DNA of 64,000 nucleotides from Prosapia bicincta (lineage: Eukaryota > Arthropoda > Insecta > Hemiptera > Cercopidae): assembly GCA_036971475.1 (NCBI GenBank), contig JBAIZL010000006.1, positions 61,309,398 through 61,373,397 on the forward strand, read 5' to 3'. The number at the start of each line of letters is the position of its first letter. The first letter of the stretch is position 1. The notes under the pieces were generated by a model. It was not told where the DNA came from, did no database searches, and was given only the letters and a program-made list of their open reading frames with translations. Shown piece after piece: positions 51,001 through 60,089 of this stretch. Both the position numbers and the translations under genes were made by a program.

Positions 51001-51680
51001 ACTTTTGAGTGATTCAAGTAGCTACCTGACAAGTTGCTGTCAATGAGCTAATATTTCCTGATTTATGATCAATCGAGTGTTTATAAACTCCTAAAATAAT
51101 GGTAAATCTTTGCTTATTCTTCCTATGTACTAAAAATACCCGCCAAAAAGTAATCACCAATAAATGGGTGTTTTGTGTATAAAAGGTGTTAAATGCTGTC
51201 CACAATATACCATTGCCTGGTAATTTAGCATGAGTATTGTTTCCCTGGGACATTTCAGATCAGTATTTTTTTATCAGTAATACTATATCATTGCTTGCTA
51301 CTTCAAAAGATAAAAAGTTATAGTTTTAATAGAAAATGAACCAAATCATCTTAACTTTGTTTTAGAATACCATTATATTCAGTCAAAAATTGGAATGAAT
51401 GAATATATATATGACGTTATTATTATTAATTGTAAACAATTTTTTCCAGCACTAAGAGCAATAATTTTACCGTATGTGATGAGGCACCTTTCGGTCACTT
51501 GACCATTGTCGATCACTGAATTAATTTTCTCCTGAATGGTAAAATTATTGCACTTAATGGTAGAAAAAATTGTTTACAATTAATAATAATAACTTCATAA
51601 AGTCAGTGCAACAGAAAAATAATGACAATGTGAAATATCACGATATATATATATATTTTTAGGTTAGTTTTGGTTGGTAA

Positions 51681-51753
<73 letters not shown>

Positions 51754-52083
51754 TTAGTTTTGGTTGGTAAAGATTATTTAGATTTTTTGGACTAGGAGAC
51801 TGACAGACTTACCTTGGTAAGAGTCCACTCTGTAGTCTTGAAATAGAAACACATAAAAGCACTTAAACAATGATATATTTCAACCACACAGTGGTCTTTG
51901 TCAATCGAAGAGAAAACACAAAAAGAAGAAGAAAAAAGTTCTTTTTGTGTTTTCTCTTCGATTGACAAAGACCACTGTGTGGTTGAAATATATCATTGTT
52001 TAAGTGCTTTTATGTGTTTCTATTTCAAGACTACAGAGTGGACTCTTACCATGGTAAGTCTGTCAGTCTCCTAGTCCAAAAAA

Positions 52084-52139
<56 letters not shown>

Positions 52140-53088
52140 GTTGATAAATTACTATTGTAAATACTTTTATCCACCACTAAGTGCAATAATTTTACCTTGT
52201 TGTGATGAGGCACCTTTCAGTCACTTGACCATTGTCTAATTACTGATTATTTTTCTGGTGTAGATGTTCGGTCCGTGATGTTGGTATTTGTTGACGTTAC
52301 ACGCATTTTTTCTTGATCTGCGTGTATGATGTTTTTATATAGTATGTCTTCTGTATATGTGGTCTGTAGGTTCATTAAATTGTTGTGTGTGTTTTTATAA
52401 ATGTGGTATTTTTCTAGTGAGTTTAATTCTATTGGGTTATTATTTATTTCAAGTATGGTTAGGTTATTTTCGTAGTTTGTTATTTCATGTTTATGTAATA
52501 TTAGGTGTGCTGCAACATTTGATACTTTTGTATTTTTATTTTTGAATGCTCTGTAATGTTCTTCAAATCTTATTTTAAATGATCTGGTCGTTTTCCCCAT
52601 GTAAAATGCATTGCAGTCGTTACATGTAATTTTGTAAACTCCTGATAGGTTATGTTTTTCTGTATTTGTTTTGTGGTTTGTGTTATTAAGATATTTTATT
52701 ATTTTGTTATTTGGTTTGTATGTTGGAGTGTAGTATTCTTTGTTGTATATATTTGTTAGTTTTTCTATTTTGTTATTGGTGTATTTATATTTTAGGTAGA
52801 ATTTTTTATTTTTATTATTTTTGTGTTCAGGTTGTAGTGTTGTGTTGAGGTTAGGGTTTTTTGTAAATTTATTGTATATGTTTTTTATAAGGTGTTTGTT
52901 GTATCCATTTTCTATTGCTATTTTCGTAATGTTACCTAAAATAATGGAGAACGTAAAATACATATATATGAAGTTAATATATTACAATTGTAAATACTTT
53001 TATCCGCCACTAAGTGCAGTAATTTTACCTTGTGTGATGAGGCACCTTTCGGTCACATGACCATTGTCGAATCTCATTATGTATATCA

Positions 53089-53155
<67 letters not shown>

Positions 53156-55277
53156 TGTGTGTGTGCGTGTGAAGACACACATATATACATATAGACTTCA
53201 TTAAACGTTTAACTTAATCGACTTTTCAGTCTGAGAGTTTTTATGTATATAATGATTTTCCTTGCAGAATATTCGTGTGATGGCCAAGTACTACACAAAG
53301 ATTACATTAAAACGAATGTCTGAACTATTGGATTTGCCTGATGATGTAAGTATTAGAACTTAGTCATGCTAGTGTGTGTGTTTGTGTGAACGCTAACTAG
53401 GCCATGTTATTGGAGCCTACTATTAACATAGCACAGCTGTGTTATGTTACGTTGCAAAATAAACTATGAAAAATTTAAGTTTATTTAGTACCATATGTTC
53501 GTATGTTATTAACCATTTATGATAATTCATTCATATTAATAATAAATACATTTGTTGGGCACCAAATCTGTATTTTTTAATAGATTAAATTTAGTGAAAT
53601 GTTAATTTCTGATCTTGAAAAAAATTCACTGATCACTTTTTTAAATGAACTTTATTGATACTAAAAATTTATTAAAAATTTAATGTTGTATAATAGAAAT
53701 TGATGCCCTGCCAGCTGGCTAAGTCAAAATGTTAAAACATGTTAATTGCTTGAATAAAATGAAATGTATTACAGATAAGTATAATGTACAAAGGACAATG
53801 ACAGTATACTAAAATGTTTGAGTTACAGGTCCTTTACTCCAGATCTATGTCTTTGTATAAGTTATTTATAAATTTTTATCAATTATATGTAGGTTTATAA
53901 AAATATTAAATTTTTTTTTTATTTTGATTAATAATTCTTGAAAAAAAATGTTTGTTATCCATGGGCATACAAATTTATTTTTATATGTTTCTGCATGTAT
54001 TGCCATTATTTATGAAAACGAAATAGATTAAGATACGTTCATGAAAACATAAAATATTCCTATAAAAAATATTCCTACAAAAGAAGTAGAGGTTTAGTAA
54101 AAGTCTAAATCTCATAATAGAATAGAGAGCTAACGGAACTTGTAAAGTGTGCCTGTCTAAAATCCAAAAGCCTAACATTGTAAACATCACAAAGTCCGAA
54201 AAGACATGAGAGCAAAACTGTAACATTTTTTTTATTACCGCCAAACAGCCGATAAAATTAAATGAGGCAAAGTTACTAATTTCGATTGGGAGTAGCACGC
54301 TGCAGTGCTCCGTTATGAACAGCTGTTTGCTACAAACCTGATCTTTCGAACCTTTAAAAAAATCAAGTAAAGTTCAGTCAAATAAGTATTGATGTAAAGA
54401 TATTCTGTAACAAAAAGGTGTGAAGCGGGTAACTGCTAGGGACATCATCCGACGTCGCGACCAGGAAGTACCCTTATTTACTAATCACTACGACACAGGT
54501 TTTTTTTATAGTTGTAAGTATGCACACTGTCCACGGCCCGAGGAGGGTTTTTTGTCTAAATTACTTTTAAAGAGGGAACATTCTTAATTCTATTTCTGGG
54601 AATAACTCCGCTATTTAACCTCCTACGGCGGTGTATATCAAACCATATATTACTCTTTCAAACACATAAGATGGTTGGAAAACTAAGAAACGAATGAAAG
54701 AACCATTTGAACAATCAAGTGCTTCTTGCTGACTAGACCAAATAGTTTGTTCTCTTTAATAACTATTTCACGAAAGCTGACTAGTTTTTGTAAATAACAG
54801 TTACAATGTGACGATAACGTCAGTTGAAGAATTTCTCAAGAAAATTAGTGTATCCAAGGGGTAGTGAATGGCATGGAATCTTAGTCCTAGAAGACATTGG
54901 ATTCAGTTTTTTTGGTTTTCCAATTTATCAGGAAGATAGGAGTACAAAAATTCATAATTTGTATTTTTAGGTTTTTTATAATAACTATTTTATAAGTAAG
55001 AGAATGTTTTATTTGCATTTGTAATTTTTTCAAGTTAATAGATTTTGTTGTAAATTTTTAGGAAACTGAAGAGTTTCTAAGCAGCATGGTCGTTAGCAAA
55101 ACAGTTCTGGCAAAGACAGACAGGCCAGCAGGCGTCGTTAGTTTCAGGACTGTGAAGGACCCCAACGATGTACTTAACGACTGGTCAAACAATCTCAGTA
55201 CCTTAATGAAACTTGTAAACCACACGACACATCTTATCAACAAGGAACAAATGGTGCATAAACATCTACAGAACTGA
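32892..55277 (+). CDS. PSMD12: PSMD12: 26S proteasome lid subunit Rpn5, 8 coding exons
   Basis: Structural subunit of the 19S regulatory lid, helping place the deubiquitinase Rpn11 (family knowledge). Exons: 32892-33041, 34015-34251, 37661-37801, 45342-45478, 47864-48088, 50212-50389, 53268-53345, 55062-55277. All junctions are GT-AG, and 1362 nt give 453 residues (human 456). It starts [17 protein letters not shown] and contains [15 protein letters not shown], [19 protein letters not shown] and [14 protein letters not shown] blocks of the family. A helical-repeat N-terminal half precedes the PCI domain (about residues 240-420), with [10 protein letters not shown] (about 258-267), [23 protein letters not shown] and the C-terminal [11 protein letters not shown]...TTHLI helix. 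No frame damage. Introns 3 (7.5 kb) and others are swollen by transposons. Confidence 0.97.
33795..33930 (+). pseudogene. Penelope-like reverse transcriptase scrap
   Basis: [20 protein letters not shown] followed by a [11 protein letters not shown] segment matches the RYVDDIF box region of PLE reverse transcriptases, with the first catalytic Asp replaced by Gly. A stop follows. PSMD12 intron 1. Confidence 0.7.
34015..34251 (+). CDS. PSMD12: PSMD12 exon 2
   Basis: 79 codons after [42 protein letters not shown] and [17 protein letters not shown]. Confidence 0.96.
34650..35290. repeat. CAGTGAC-rich degenerate repeat, possible MITE
   Basis: The words CAGTGACTTT, CAGTGACAG(C)AACAAATCA and CTAGTGAC recur. 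CAGTGACTTTTACTGGTGAC (34732) is roughly inverted at 35255-35282. PSMD12 intron 2. Class uncertain. Confidence 0.5.
35460..37650. other. PSMD12 intron 2, right part: nothing recognised
   Basis: AT-rich intron sequence with no convincing repeats or coding. Confidence 0.5.
37661..37801 (+). CDS. PSMD12: PSMD12 exon 3
   Basis: 47 codons after [25 protein letters not shown] then [24 protein letters not shown]. Confidence 0.96.
38187..39315 (+). mobile_element. hAT-like DNA element, deleted
   Basis: Perfect 11-bp inverted ends CAGGGTGTCTA / TAGACACCCTG flanked on both sides by TTATA. Subterminal repeats of GGGAAAACTGGGAAAACC and AAAGTCAGGGAAAA type are seen at both ends. The 5-bp flanking match is shorter than the 8 bp expected for hAT. 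PSMD12 intron 3. Confidence 0.85.
38856..39335 (+). pseudogene. hAT-like transposase fragment
   Basis: Open for 159 codons: [25 protein letters not shown], then [18 protein letters not shown] and [14 protein letters not shown]. The D-E-S-L-N and SMDGPNVNW motifs recur in a family of hAT-type transposases of insects (from memory, not searched). The frame is open through the right end but lacks the N-terminal finger and the C-terminal dimerisation region. Confidence 0.6.
39601..40412. repeat. Candidate solo LTR
   Basis: 812 bp starting TGTTGGAGCAG and ending GCAGTTAACA, GC-richer than its surroundings, with AATAAA-like and TATA-like words inside. No matching target duplication (CGCTT versus GGTTT), so this is weak. 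Confidence 0.25.
41264..43986 (-). mobile_element. piggyBac-like element 1, near full length
   Basis: TTAA at both sides (41260-41263, 43987-43990); ends CCCATTTCA...CCC on the left and TTGAAATGGG on the right. Subterminal repeats of the form GTCGACATTTGTCGACAATG occur at 41396 and 41452 and as GTAGACATTTGTTGACAGTG at 43955. The transposase is broken. PSMD12 intron 3. Confidence 0.94.
41646..43601 (-). pseudogene. piggyBac transposase, multiply frameshifted
   Basis: Fragments in order: acidic N terminus (43170-43601, [19 protein letters not shown]); domain start (42536-43132, [36 protein letters not shown]); [20 protein letters not shown] with the second catalytic Asp (42167-42460); [18 protein letters not shown] with the third (41646-42053); and a C-terminal Cys-rich tail. 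At the first catalytic position the usual SIDE block reads SIVMVPYFG, so that Asp is deleted. A 20-30-bp duplication (42129-42192, GTCGTGATATCGA twice) adds further damage. Confidence 0.93.
44640..44960 (-). pseudogene. RTE-type non-LTR retrotransposon tail
   Basis: On the minus strand, broken frames read [20 protein letters not shown] then EEIQRRQLV and, in another frame, RLPRVALK (44751-44774). This order is the well-known C-terminal tail of endonuclease-reverse transcriptase proteins (E.I.RRQL.WFGH..RM....LP..AL.W). Confidence 0.7.
45342..45478 (+). CDS. PSMD12: PSMD12 exon 4
   Basis: [20 protein letters not shown] and [16 protein letters not shown]; ends inside an Arg codon at TACAG|GTACTA. 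Confidence 0.96.
45490..46890. other. PSMD12 intron 4: mostly featureless
   Basis: AT-rich; no coding or structured repeat recognised before the MITE at 46896. Confidence 0.5.
46896..47208. mobile_element. Pogo-type MITE, copy 2
   Basis: CAGTATAGAGTCTCAAAATT and TTATTGAGACTCTACTG ends with flanking TA; same family as 9578-9896. Confidence 0.9.
47864..48088 (+). CDS. PSMD12: PSMD12 exon 5
   Basis: [20 protein letters not shown], then [19 protein letters not shown] and a split Lys codon at TACAA|GTAAGT. Confidence 0.96.
48700..48945. repeat. Dispersed repeat, inverted relative to 21400-21545
   Basis: Reverse complement shares CTACGTGTAAAAC, TTTAATTCACTTTGAGGTG and TAACCTGACGGAAAT blocks with 21400-21530. 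Confidence 0.78.
48960..49610. repeat. Dispersed repeat, copy B (no pogo-like insert)
   Basis: Matches 4010-4161 joined to 5039-5300. At 49340-49352 it reads GGAAATATAAACATATGAAT with no element, an ancestral-like site. It carries its own foldback insert at 49063-49298. Confidence 0.85.
49063..49298. mobile_element. Foldback insert in dispersed repeat copy B
   Basis: Arms about 65 bp starting CACAAC and ending GTTGTG, with TTAGTTTTTAATAAACAAAC near the centre of each. Flanked by AATTATACATT at 49052-49062 and 49299-49309, which is single-copy in repeat copy A. Confidence 0.82.
50212..50389 (+). CDS. PSMD12: PSMD12 exon 6
   Basis: [20 protein letters not shown] and [27 protein letters not shown] domain. 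Confidence 0.96.
51476..51516 (-). ncRNA. Hammerhead-like motif, PLE family 2, copy a
   Basis: Minus strand: stem I GTGAT/ATCAC, core CGACAAT (one nt shorter than other copies), stem II GGTC/GACC, GAAA, palindrome AGGTGCCT, C. Confidence 0.5.
51685..51750. repeat. (TA)n flanked by identical direct repeats
   Basis: Both sides carry AGGTTAGTTTTGGTTGGTAA (51661-51680 and 51751-51770). Confidence 0.95.
51780..52086. repeat. Near-perfect palindrome, arms 148-149 bp, 10-bp spacer
   Basis: Left arm 51780-51927, right arm 51938-52086. They differ by only about two bases (e.g. ACCTTGGTAAG versus ACCATGGTAAG). Both outer ends adjoin (TA)n sequence. A single arm recurs at 16736-16809. Confidence 0.96.
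52087..52136. repeat. (TA)n microsatellite
   Basis: About 25 TA units between the palindrome and the PLE family 2 terminal repeat. Confidence 0.96.
52202..52243 (-). ncRNA. Hammerhead-like motif, PLE family 2, copy b (decayed)
   Basis: Minus strand: core TAGACAAT, stem II now GGTCA..TGACT, GAAA and AGGTGCCTC kept; stem I has one mismatch. Confidence 0.45.
52247..52963 (-). CDS. Penelope-like GIY-YIG endonuclease domain, intact 238 codons
   Basis: Nicking endonuclease region of a Penelope-like retroelement, which primes reverse transcription at the target (family knowledge). Around residue 108 [20 protein letters not shown] gives the GIY-YIG core with the CxxC typical of PLE, followed by [13 protein letters not shown] (Arg and Glu of the active site) and [11 protein letters not shown]. 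The reverse transcriptase part is absent upstream, so this is a 5'-truncated copy whose remaining frame has stayed open. It is very Asn/Lys-rich. Confidence 0.88.
   Translation of the reverse strand: MYFTFSIILGNITKIAIENGYNKHLIKNIYNKFTKNPNLNTTLQPEHKNNKNKKFYLKYKYTNNKIEKLTNIYNKEYYTPTYKPNNKIIKYLNNTNHKTNTEKHNLSGVYKITCNDCNAFYMGKTTRSFKIRFEEHYRAFKNKNTKVSNVAAHLILHKHEITNYENNLTILEINNNPIELNSLEKYHIYKNTHNNLMNLQTTYTEDILYKNIIHADQEKMRVTSTNTNITDRTSTPEK
53034..53075 (-). ncRNA. Hammerhead-like motif, PLE family 2, copy c
   Basis: Minus strand: core TCGACAAT, stem II GGTCA/TGACC, GAAA, AGGTGCCT, C; stem I GAGAT/ATCAC has one mismatch. It sits upstream of the GIY-YIG frame in the same sense. Confidence 0.5.
53095..53153. 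repeat. (TA)n microsatellite, then (GT)n
   Basis: About 29 TA units next to the PLE family 2 terminal repeat. Confidence 0.96.
53268..53345 (+). CDS. PSMD12: PSMD12 exon 7
   Basis: 26 codons: [20 protein letters not shown] then LDLPDD|GTAAGT. It starts 115 bp downstream of a (TA)n tract. Confidence 0.95.
54300..54660. repeat. Dispersed repeat, copy 2 (pair with 2700-3100)
   Basis: GTAAGTATGCACAC, GCGACCAGGAAGTA, CTACGACACAGG and CCTCCTACGG.GGTGTATATC blocks match copy 1. PSMD12 intron 7. Confidence 0.7.
55062..55277 (+). CDS. PSMD12: PSMD12 exon 8 (terminal)
   Basis: [20 protein letters not shown], then [24 protein letters not shown] and a short tail to TGA at 55275-55277. Confidence 0.96.
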   Translation, partial: ETEEFLSSMVVSKTVLAKTDRPAGVVSFRTVKDPNDVLNDWSNNLSTLMKLVNHTTHLINKEQMVHKHLQN

Positions 55278-55358
55278 AACCTGTTTCTTTCTAAAGAATT
55301 TGTTTGAGATTATACTAACTGTACATTTTTATGAGAATTAAATAATAATAACATGAAT

Positions 55359-55386
55359 AATAAATTCTTTGCTTTTTTACAATAAA
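55359..55386 (+). terminator. PSMD12 polyadenylation signals
   Basis: AATAAA at 55359-55364 and again at 55381-55386, 82 and 104 nt after the stop. Confidence 0.7.
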
Positions 55387-55780
55387 GCATAAAACTCTAT
55401 TTTTTTATGATTTTTCACGCAGTTATGAAAACAAATTTTTAAATATACAGTTTTTTATATTATGTTTAAAATTTCCAGCCTTGTATATTTTTTCAAAATG
55501 TATCTAATATTTTATTGGTAAATTTCTGTAAATAAAAAACAAATTTTCTAGTAATTTTAACTATTATGCTAATTCACGTTTTGCATTTATATCCCAGGAT
55601 CACTGATCCTAACCTCTGTGGTGTTTTTAACTTAAAATTGTTGTAATATTCTAGTTACTCCTGGGCTTTACTTAAATCTATTGAGCGTCATAAACTTCTC
55701 GTATTTGTTCCTGACAATACGTTTCAGATAATCTAAGTCGGTTAGAAATTTCTATTTACTACTCATACATGTGTATAAAT

Positions 55781-56292
55781 TAGGGATGGGGCGATTCCAG
55801 GAATCGTCGATTCTAATGTTATCGATCAATTGCTAATAGTTAATTCTCCATTGATTAATATGCCGATTCCGATTCTTGTTTTTTAAATGTTAAAATACAT
55901 GTTCTGTGTAATTTATTGGAAAAATAATTAATTATCAACTATTTTTTATTTATATTAGTTGCTTTGAATTAAAGCAAAAGCCTATTTCAGATAAAATATA
56001 ATTATTATGTATGACACAACAAAGACGATCAGAAGCCTTTCTGGTCCGTTTGTTTATTATTTTACATCCGATATATATTTGTCATGCTTTCAGAAATTCC
56101 TTTTCATAAATCAAGGATGAACGTTTTGTGCTGGCTATTAAATTAAAACGGAACTTTTAAAAGGTTTCACTTCATGACTGAGGTGTCAACTAAATTAATT
56201 AGAGAACATCGTGTAGGCTTATATAACTTGTAAGAATCGATTTGAGATTTGGAAGAAAAATTTTAGAATCGGAATCAAAAATTTTAGCCCTA
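55781..56292. mobile_element. hAT-type MITE with perfect 8-bp target duplication
   Basis: TAGGGATGGGGCGATTCC and GGAATCAAAAATTTTAGCCC(TA) ends; GTATAAAT on both sides (55773-55780, 56293-56300). 512 bp, no coding. Confidence 0.93.
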
Positions 56293-56521
56293 GTATAAAT
56301 TTAACTACCCTGTGACGCTGAACAGTATGTAAAAAGTTCTGACTCACGAACATTTTCTGAAATGCATCAATGCATGGGGTGGCATTTATGAAATTTACTA
56401 ATGAATGGTATCTTGATTTAAATAAAAATCAACGCAGGGAATAGTTATCGAAGTAATTTTCTTAAAGTAAAAATGTCATTACCATTTATAATTTCAACTG
56501 TTTTAAAGATCTATTTACATA

Positions 56522-57808
56522 CAAGGTCTGTTCAAAAAATACACGGACTGTTTGAATTTTGCGTCTCAAGTTAGTTTCAGGAGAATCCGCTTGGTGTCTC
56601 CTTCAAAGTACTCTCCTCCCCAACCAACACACTTATCCCAACGGTGTTTCCACTTGTTAAAACAGTCCTGGTACGCTTCTTTTGTAATGGCGTTCAGCTC
56701 CTTCGTCGCATTTGCCTTCATCTCCAAAATCGTTTCAAATCTTCTTCCTTTGAGGGGTTTTTTGAGTTTTGGGAATAAGAAAAAGTCACAAGGAGCAAGG
56801 TCAGGTGAGTAGGGGGGGGGGAAGAACAGTGATCGAGTGTTTGGTCAAAAACTCAAGAGTTCTGAGTGCTGAGTGAACTGGAGCGTTGTCGTGATGGAAA
56901 AACCAGTTATCACTTCTTCATAGTTCTGGCCTTTTGCGTCGGACGGCGTCCCTCAGACATTTCAATACTTCAATGTAGGTAATCTGGTTGACTGCAGAGC
57001 CTTCAAGGAGGTACTCATACTGAACAACACCCTTAGCATCAAAAAAAACTGTCGAGCTTTTTTGGGTCTTGGCTTTTTGACTCACTCATTGGGATGATTG
57101 GACCTTCGTTTCAATCGTAACCATACACCCATGATTCATCACTGGTTATAATTCTTGACGAAAAGTTCTCATCTTCATTTGAATGATCAAGCAGTTCCCG
57201 ACAAACCCGAACGTGATTGATATTTTGGTCATCGGTCATCAGGCGTGGCACAAATTTAGCAGCGACACGGTGAATCTTCAATTTTTCGGTCAAAATCTCG
57301 TAAAAAGATCCAACTGATAAACCACACTCTTCGGAAAGCTCCCTAATGGTCGGACGTCGATTTTCGAGCACCAGGGTGTTGATTTTGTCAACGTGTGGGT
57401 CGTCAGTTGACGTTGAAGGACGTCTAGGACGCTCATTGTCATCAATCGACTGTCGGCCACTCTTGAAACGTTCCATGCCACTTGAAACATGCAGTGCGCT
57501 TCATGGCAACATCGCTGTAGGCAGTGTTAAGCATGGCAAATGTTTCTGTTGCAGATTTCCCTAGTTTTACACAAAATTTCACAGCAATTCGTTGCTCCTT
57601 CAGACTGTCCATTTTACAATCCGACAAATGAAAAAAACACTCTTTACTCAACTGCGTGTAACTCATCAACAAATGAAGATATCTGCGACTGAAATACCGC
57701 GTTTTAATCAGCTGATTTATACGAACCTAGCGACACCAAGCGGATTCTCCTGAAAATAACTTGAGCCGCGAAATTCAAACAGTCCGCATATTTTTTGAAC
57801 AGACCTCG
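56522..57808 (-). mobile_element. Mariner element 2, full length but inactive
   Basis: 1287 bp; ends CAAGGTCTGTTCAAAAAATA and the inverted TATTTTTTGAACAGACCTCG inside TA. Inverted similarity extends about 75 bp (GAGAATCCGCTTGGTGTC). Confidence 0.95.
56570..57612 (-). pseudogene. Mariner transposase (D,D34D), frameshifted
   Basis: Met at 57612 begins MDSLKEQRIAVKFCVKLGKS. A frameshift near 57480 leads to MERFKSGRQSIDDNERPRRP, RRPTIRELSEECGLSVGSFY and RIITSDESWVYGYD, then an in-frame TGA at about 57108. Beyond it HHDNAPVHSAL and LAPCDFFLFPKLKK keep the second and third catalytic Asp. All three catalytic residues survive in broken frames. Confidence 0.93.
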
Positions 57809-58617
57809 TATATAGTTATTATTTGAATCTGCCATGCACCAGTCATATCAGATCAGGTACAAGCAGCTCAAAAGCATTAGTCACAACTAAGATGGCAAAA
57901 TTTTCTTTGACAGCATGGATTGTGGAAAAAGAAGAGGGAAAATAGGGCAAAACTAACAGGGGTTAGTTAAATGTTAAGAAACAAAATGAAACCACTTATC
58001 TAATATTTCAGAATCTTTGAAAACAGACTTTCTGAGTTAGATAATAAATGTGGGTATATAATTAAACTGACATTAATTTTTGAAAATTTATTATAGAAAG
58101 GATTTAACAGTTTGTTTAGGAAAAGTAATATCCAAATAAATAAGCAAATATGTAGTTATAATATGGACAAATGTGTTAGAGATTACTTACGAGATGGTTT
58201 AAACATACCCAGATTGAATTCAGTATTTAGATCTCCCAGAAACTGAAATACAGCCTGCTATATGAAAAGTTATGTAAAAAAATATATCCCAAATCTAAAA
58301 CTTCTTGTGGAATCCCAAATCTGTAAAGCATGTGAATAATGGAAATATTTAATGACTAGCAGAAAGGACTTGTTCAGGAATTAAATATGGTTGCTCAGTC
58401 CATGAAAATAACAAAGCGTATATTGTACTATTTAAGTTGGCTTGCATCAGAATTACTGACAACCCACAAATTTCTTTGCCAACCCTGAACCATTCTCAGA
58501 TGTGCTGTTTATGCTAATTGTCTTGTTATGATGTAGGTGTGTATATTATGAGAAAATTAAATTAAAGGTTTATTTTCAACTGGTTTACAGGTTTAAGTAG
58601 AAGAAGGGTAATAGAGT

Positions 58618-58814
58618 ACTAATTTTAAAAATACTTAACCAAGTGAATACGTAATTGCTTACTTGCTGACGCGTTTCAAAACATTCGTTCCTTTTACAAA
58701 GCTAACCCTCTACTCAGTAGAGGAGGTGTAGAGGGTTAGCTTCGTAAAAGGAACGAATGTTTTGAAACACGTAAGCAATTACGTATTCACTTAGTTAATA
58801 TTTTTAAAATTAGT
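58618..58814. repeat. Foldback element, arms about 90 bp
   Basis: Left arm 58618-58713 and right arm 58727-58814 share AAACATTCGTTCCTTTTAC and GCTAACCCTCTAC, with a 13-bp centre. A segment of the arm recurs in the Helitron remnant at 8403-8467. Confidence 0.92.
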
Positions 58815-59780
58815 TTAATCAGTGAATTCAAGATGATTACATCAAGCAACTTCAATAGAGTACTGTTTTAATAAAGTTTCTGTTTTTACTGAAGGGGAGT
58901 TGAGCAAACTTACTCATAGAAAAAACTTTAATTAATTATAATTCTCACACTACAGATAAATGAATTATATTAAATGACCACACACACCTTGAATCCAATA
59001 CCCTTTTCCATTACATCGTAAGCAACCAACTTAACCTACCCCTTATTAACTTCATACAGATAAACATTTTCTTTCCCTATTCATAATAAATGCTTCATTA
59101 AACAAGTGGTATGCATTAATTATAAACGTTTTGGTTCCTTAAACAGGGGGGAGGGCCAAAACCAGTTGAAAAATAGTGAGATAAATTCTCATTTAGTTAA
59201 AATGTAAGTACACAATTTATCAAAATTTAAAATTAAATTTACACCTAAGATTTTTTTACATAGATAATTTTATCAACCATGATGTTCAAAAAATTTAAAC
59301 GAAATGTATGCATTTATAAAAGAAATATAAGTAAAGGTTGTGCAAATTTTATAATTTTGAAATTAAATCAACATGACAGCTTGAAAAGAATAATAGTACA
59401 ATAGTGTCGTGCAATGAATTTTTGCAGTTGAATGTGGCAACAGCGCCACAACGGACAAATGTCCATTTTGGATCAAATATTTAGAAGTGTATCACAGGTA
59501 TCTCTTCGATTATGCTTACCTTTTTCAAGCAGCTACTTGTGTGCGAAAAAAAACACTTTTAGCACTTGTTGAAATAAAAACAAACCAGGTTTGTTAAAGG
59601 AACGAACTTGATGTTGCTATGACTTGTGTTGTGCCTTTACTAAAATACAATATCAAATAGCTATGCTAGTGCAAAAATTTCAAGCTTATCAATCTCACTA
59701 AACAGATTTTCGTCATATCAATTAAAATTTACCTTGCAAATTACAACCAGAAATGTTATATCATGTTTCTTGTGAAATTA
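58815..59780. other. Intergenic DNA, nothing recognised
   Basis: AT-rich, no coding or repeat structure seen. Confidence 0.5.
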
Positions 59781-60008
59781 TATATATATGAAGCTATTAA
59801 TATTACTTGTAATTGCACATAAGGTAAAATTATTGCACTTAGTGGTGGAAAAAATATTTACAAGTAATAACAATAATTTCATAAAGTTAGTGCAATGGAA
59901 AAATAATGGACGTGAAATATCACGATATATATATACATATATATGAAGTTAATATATTACTATTGTAAGTAATTTTATCCACCATTAAGTGCAATGACTT
60001 TACCTTGT

Positions 60009-60050
60009 GGGATGAGGCGCCTTTCGGTCACTTGACCATTGTCGAATCAC
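60009..60050 (-). ncRNA. Hammerhead-like motif, PLE family 2, copy d
   Basis: Minus strand: stem I GTGAT/ATCCC (one mismatch), core TCGACAAT, stem II GGTC/GACC, GAAA, palindrome AGGCGCCT, C. Confidence 0.5.
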
Positions 60051-60089
60051 TGATCAACATAACCTAAAAAAATAGCCTAGAACCCATCA

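Larger units (their letters stand above)
51400..53160 (-). mobile_element. Penelope-like element family 2 cluster
   Basis: Contains a GIY-YIG reading frame (52247-52963) between direct terminal repeats (about 52136-52243 and 52965-53075), an additional inverted pair of terminal-repeat pieces (51410-51610), a long palindrome (51780-52086) and three (TA)n tracts. The terminal repeats carry hammerhead-like motifs in the same strand sense as the protein. PSMD12 intron 6. Confidence 0.85.

Noticed and set aside
54000..54298. 105-residue minus-strand open frame in PSMD12 intron 7
   Set aside because: Low-complexity hydrophobic translation with no homologue recognised; probably chance in AT-rich DNA.
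60001..60060. Canonical hammerhead core on the plus strand (GTGATGAGGCGCC)
   Set aside because: TGATGA is present, but the preceding base is G instead of C and no GAAA follows a stem II; GAAA lies on the other strand. The variant-core reading on the minus strand fits far better.
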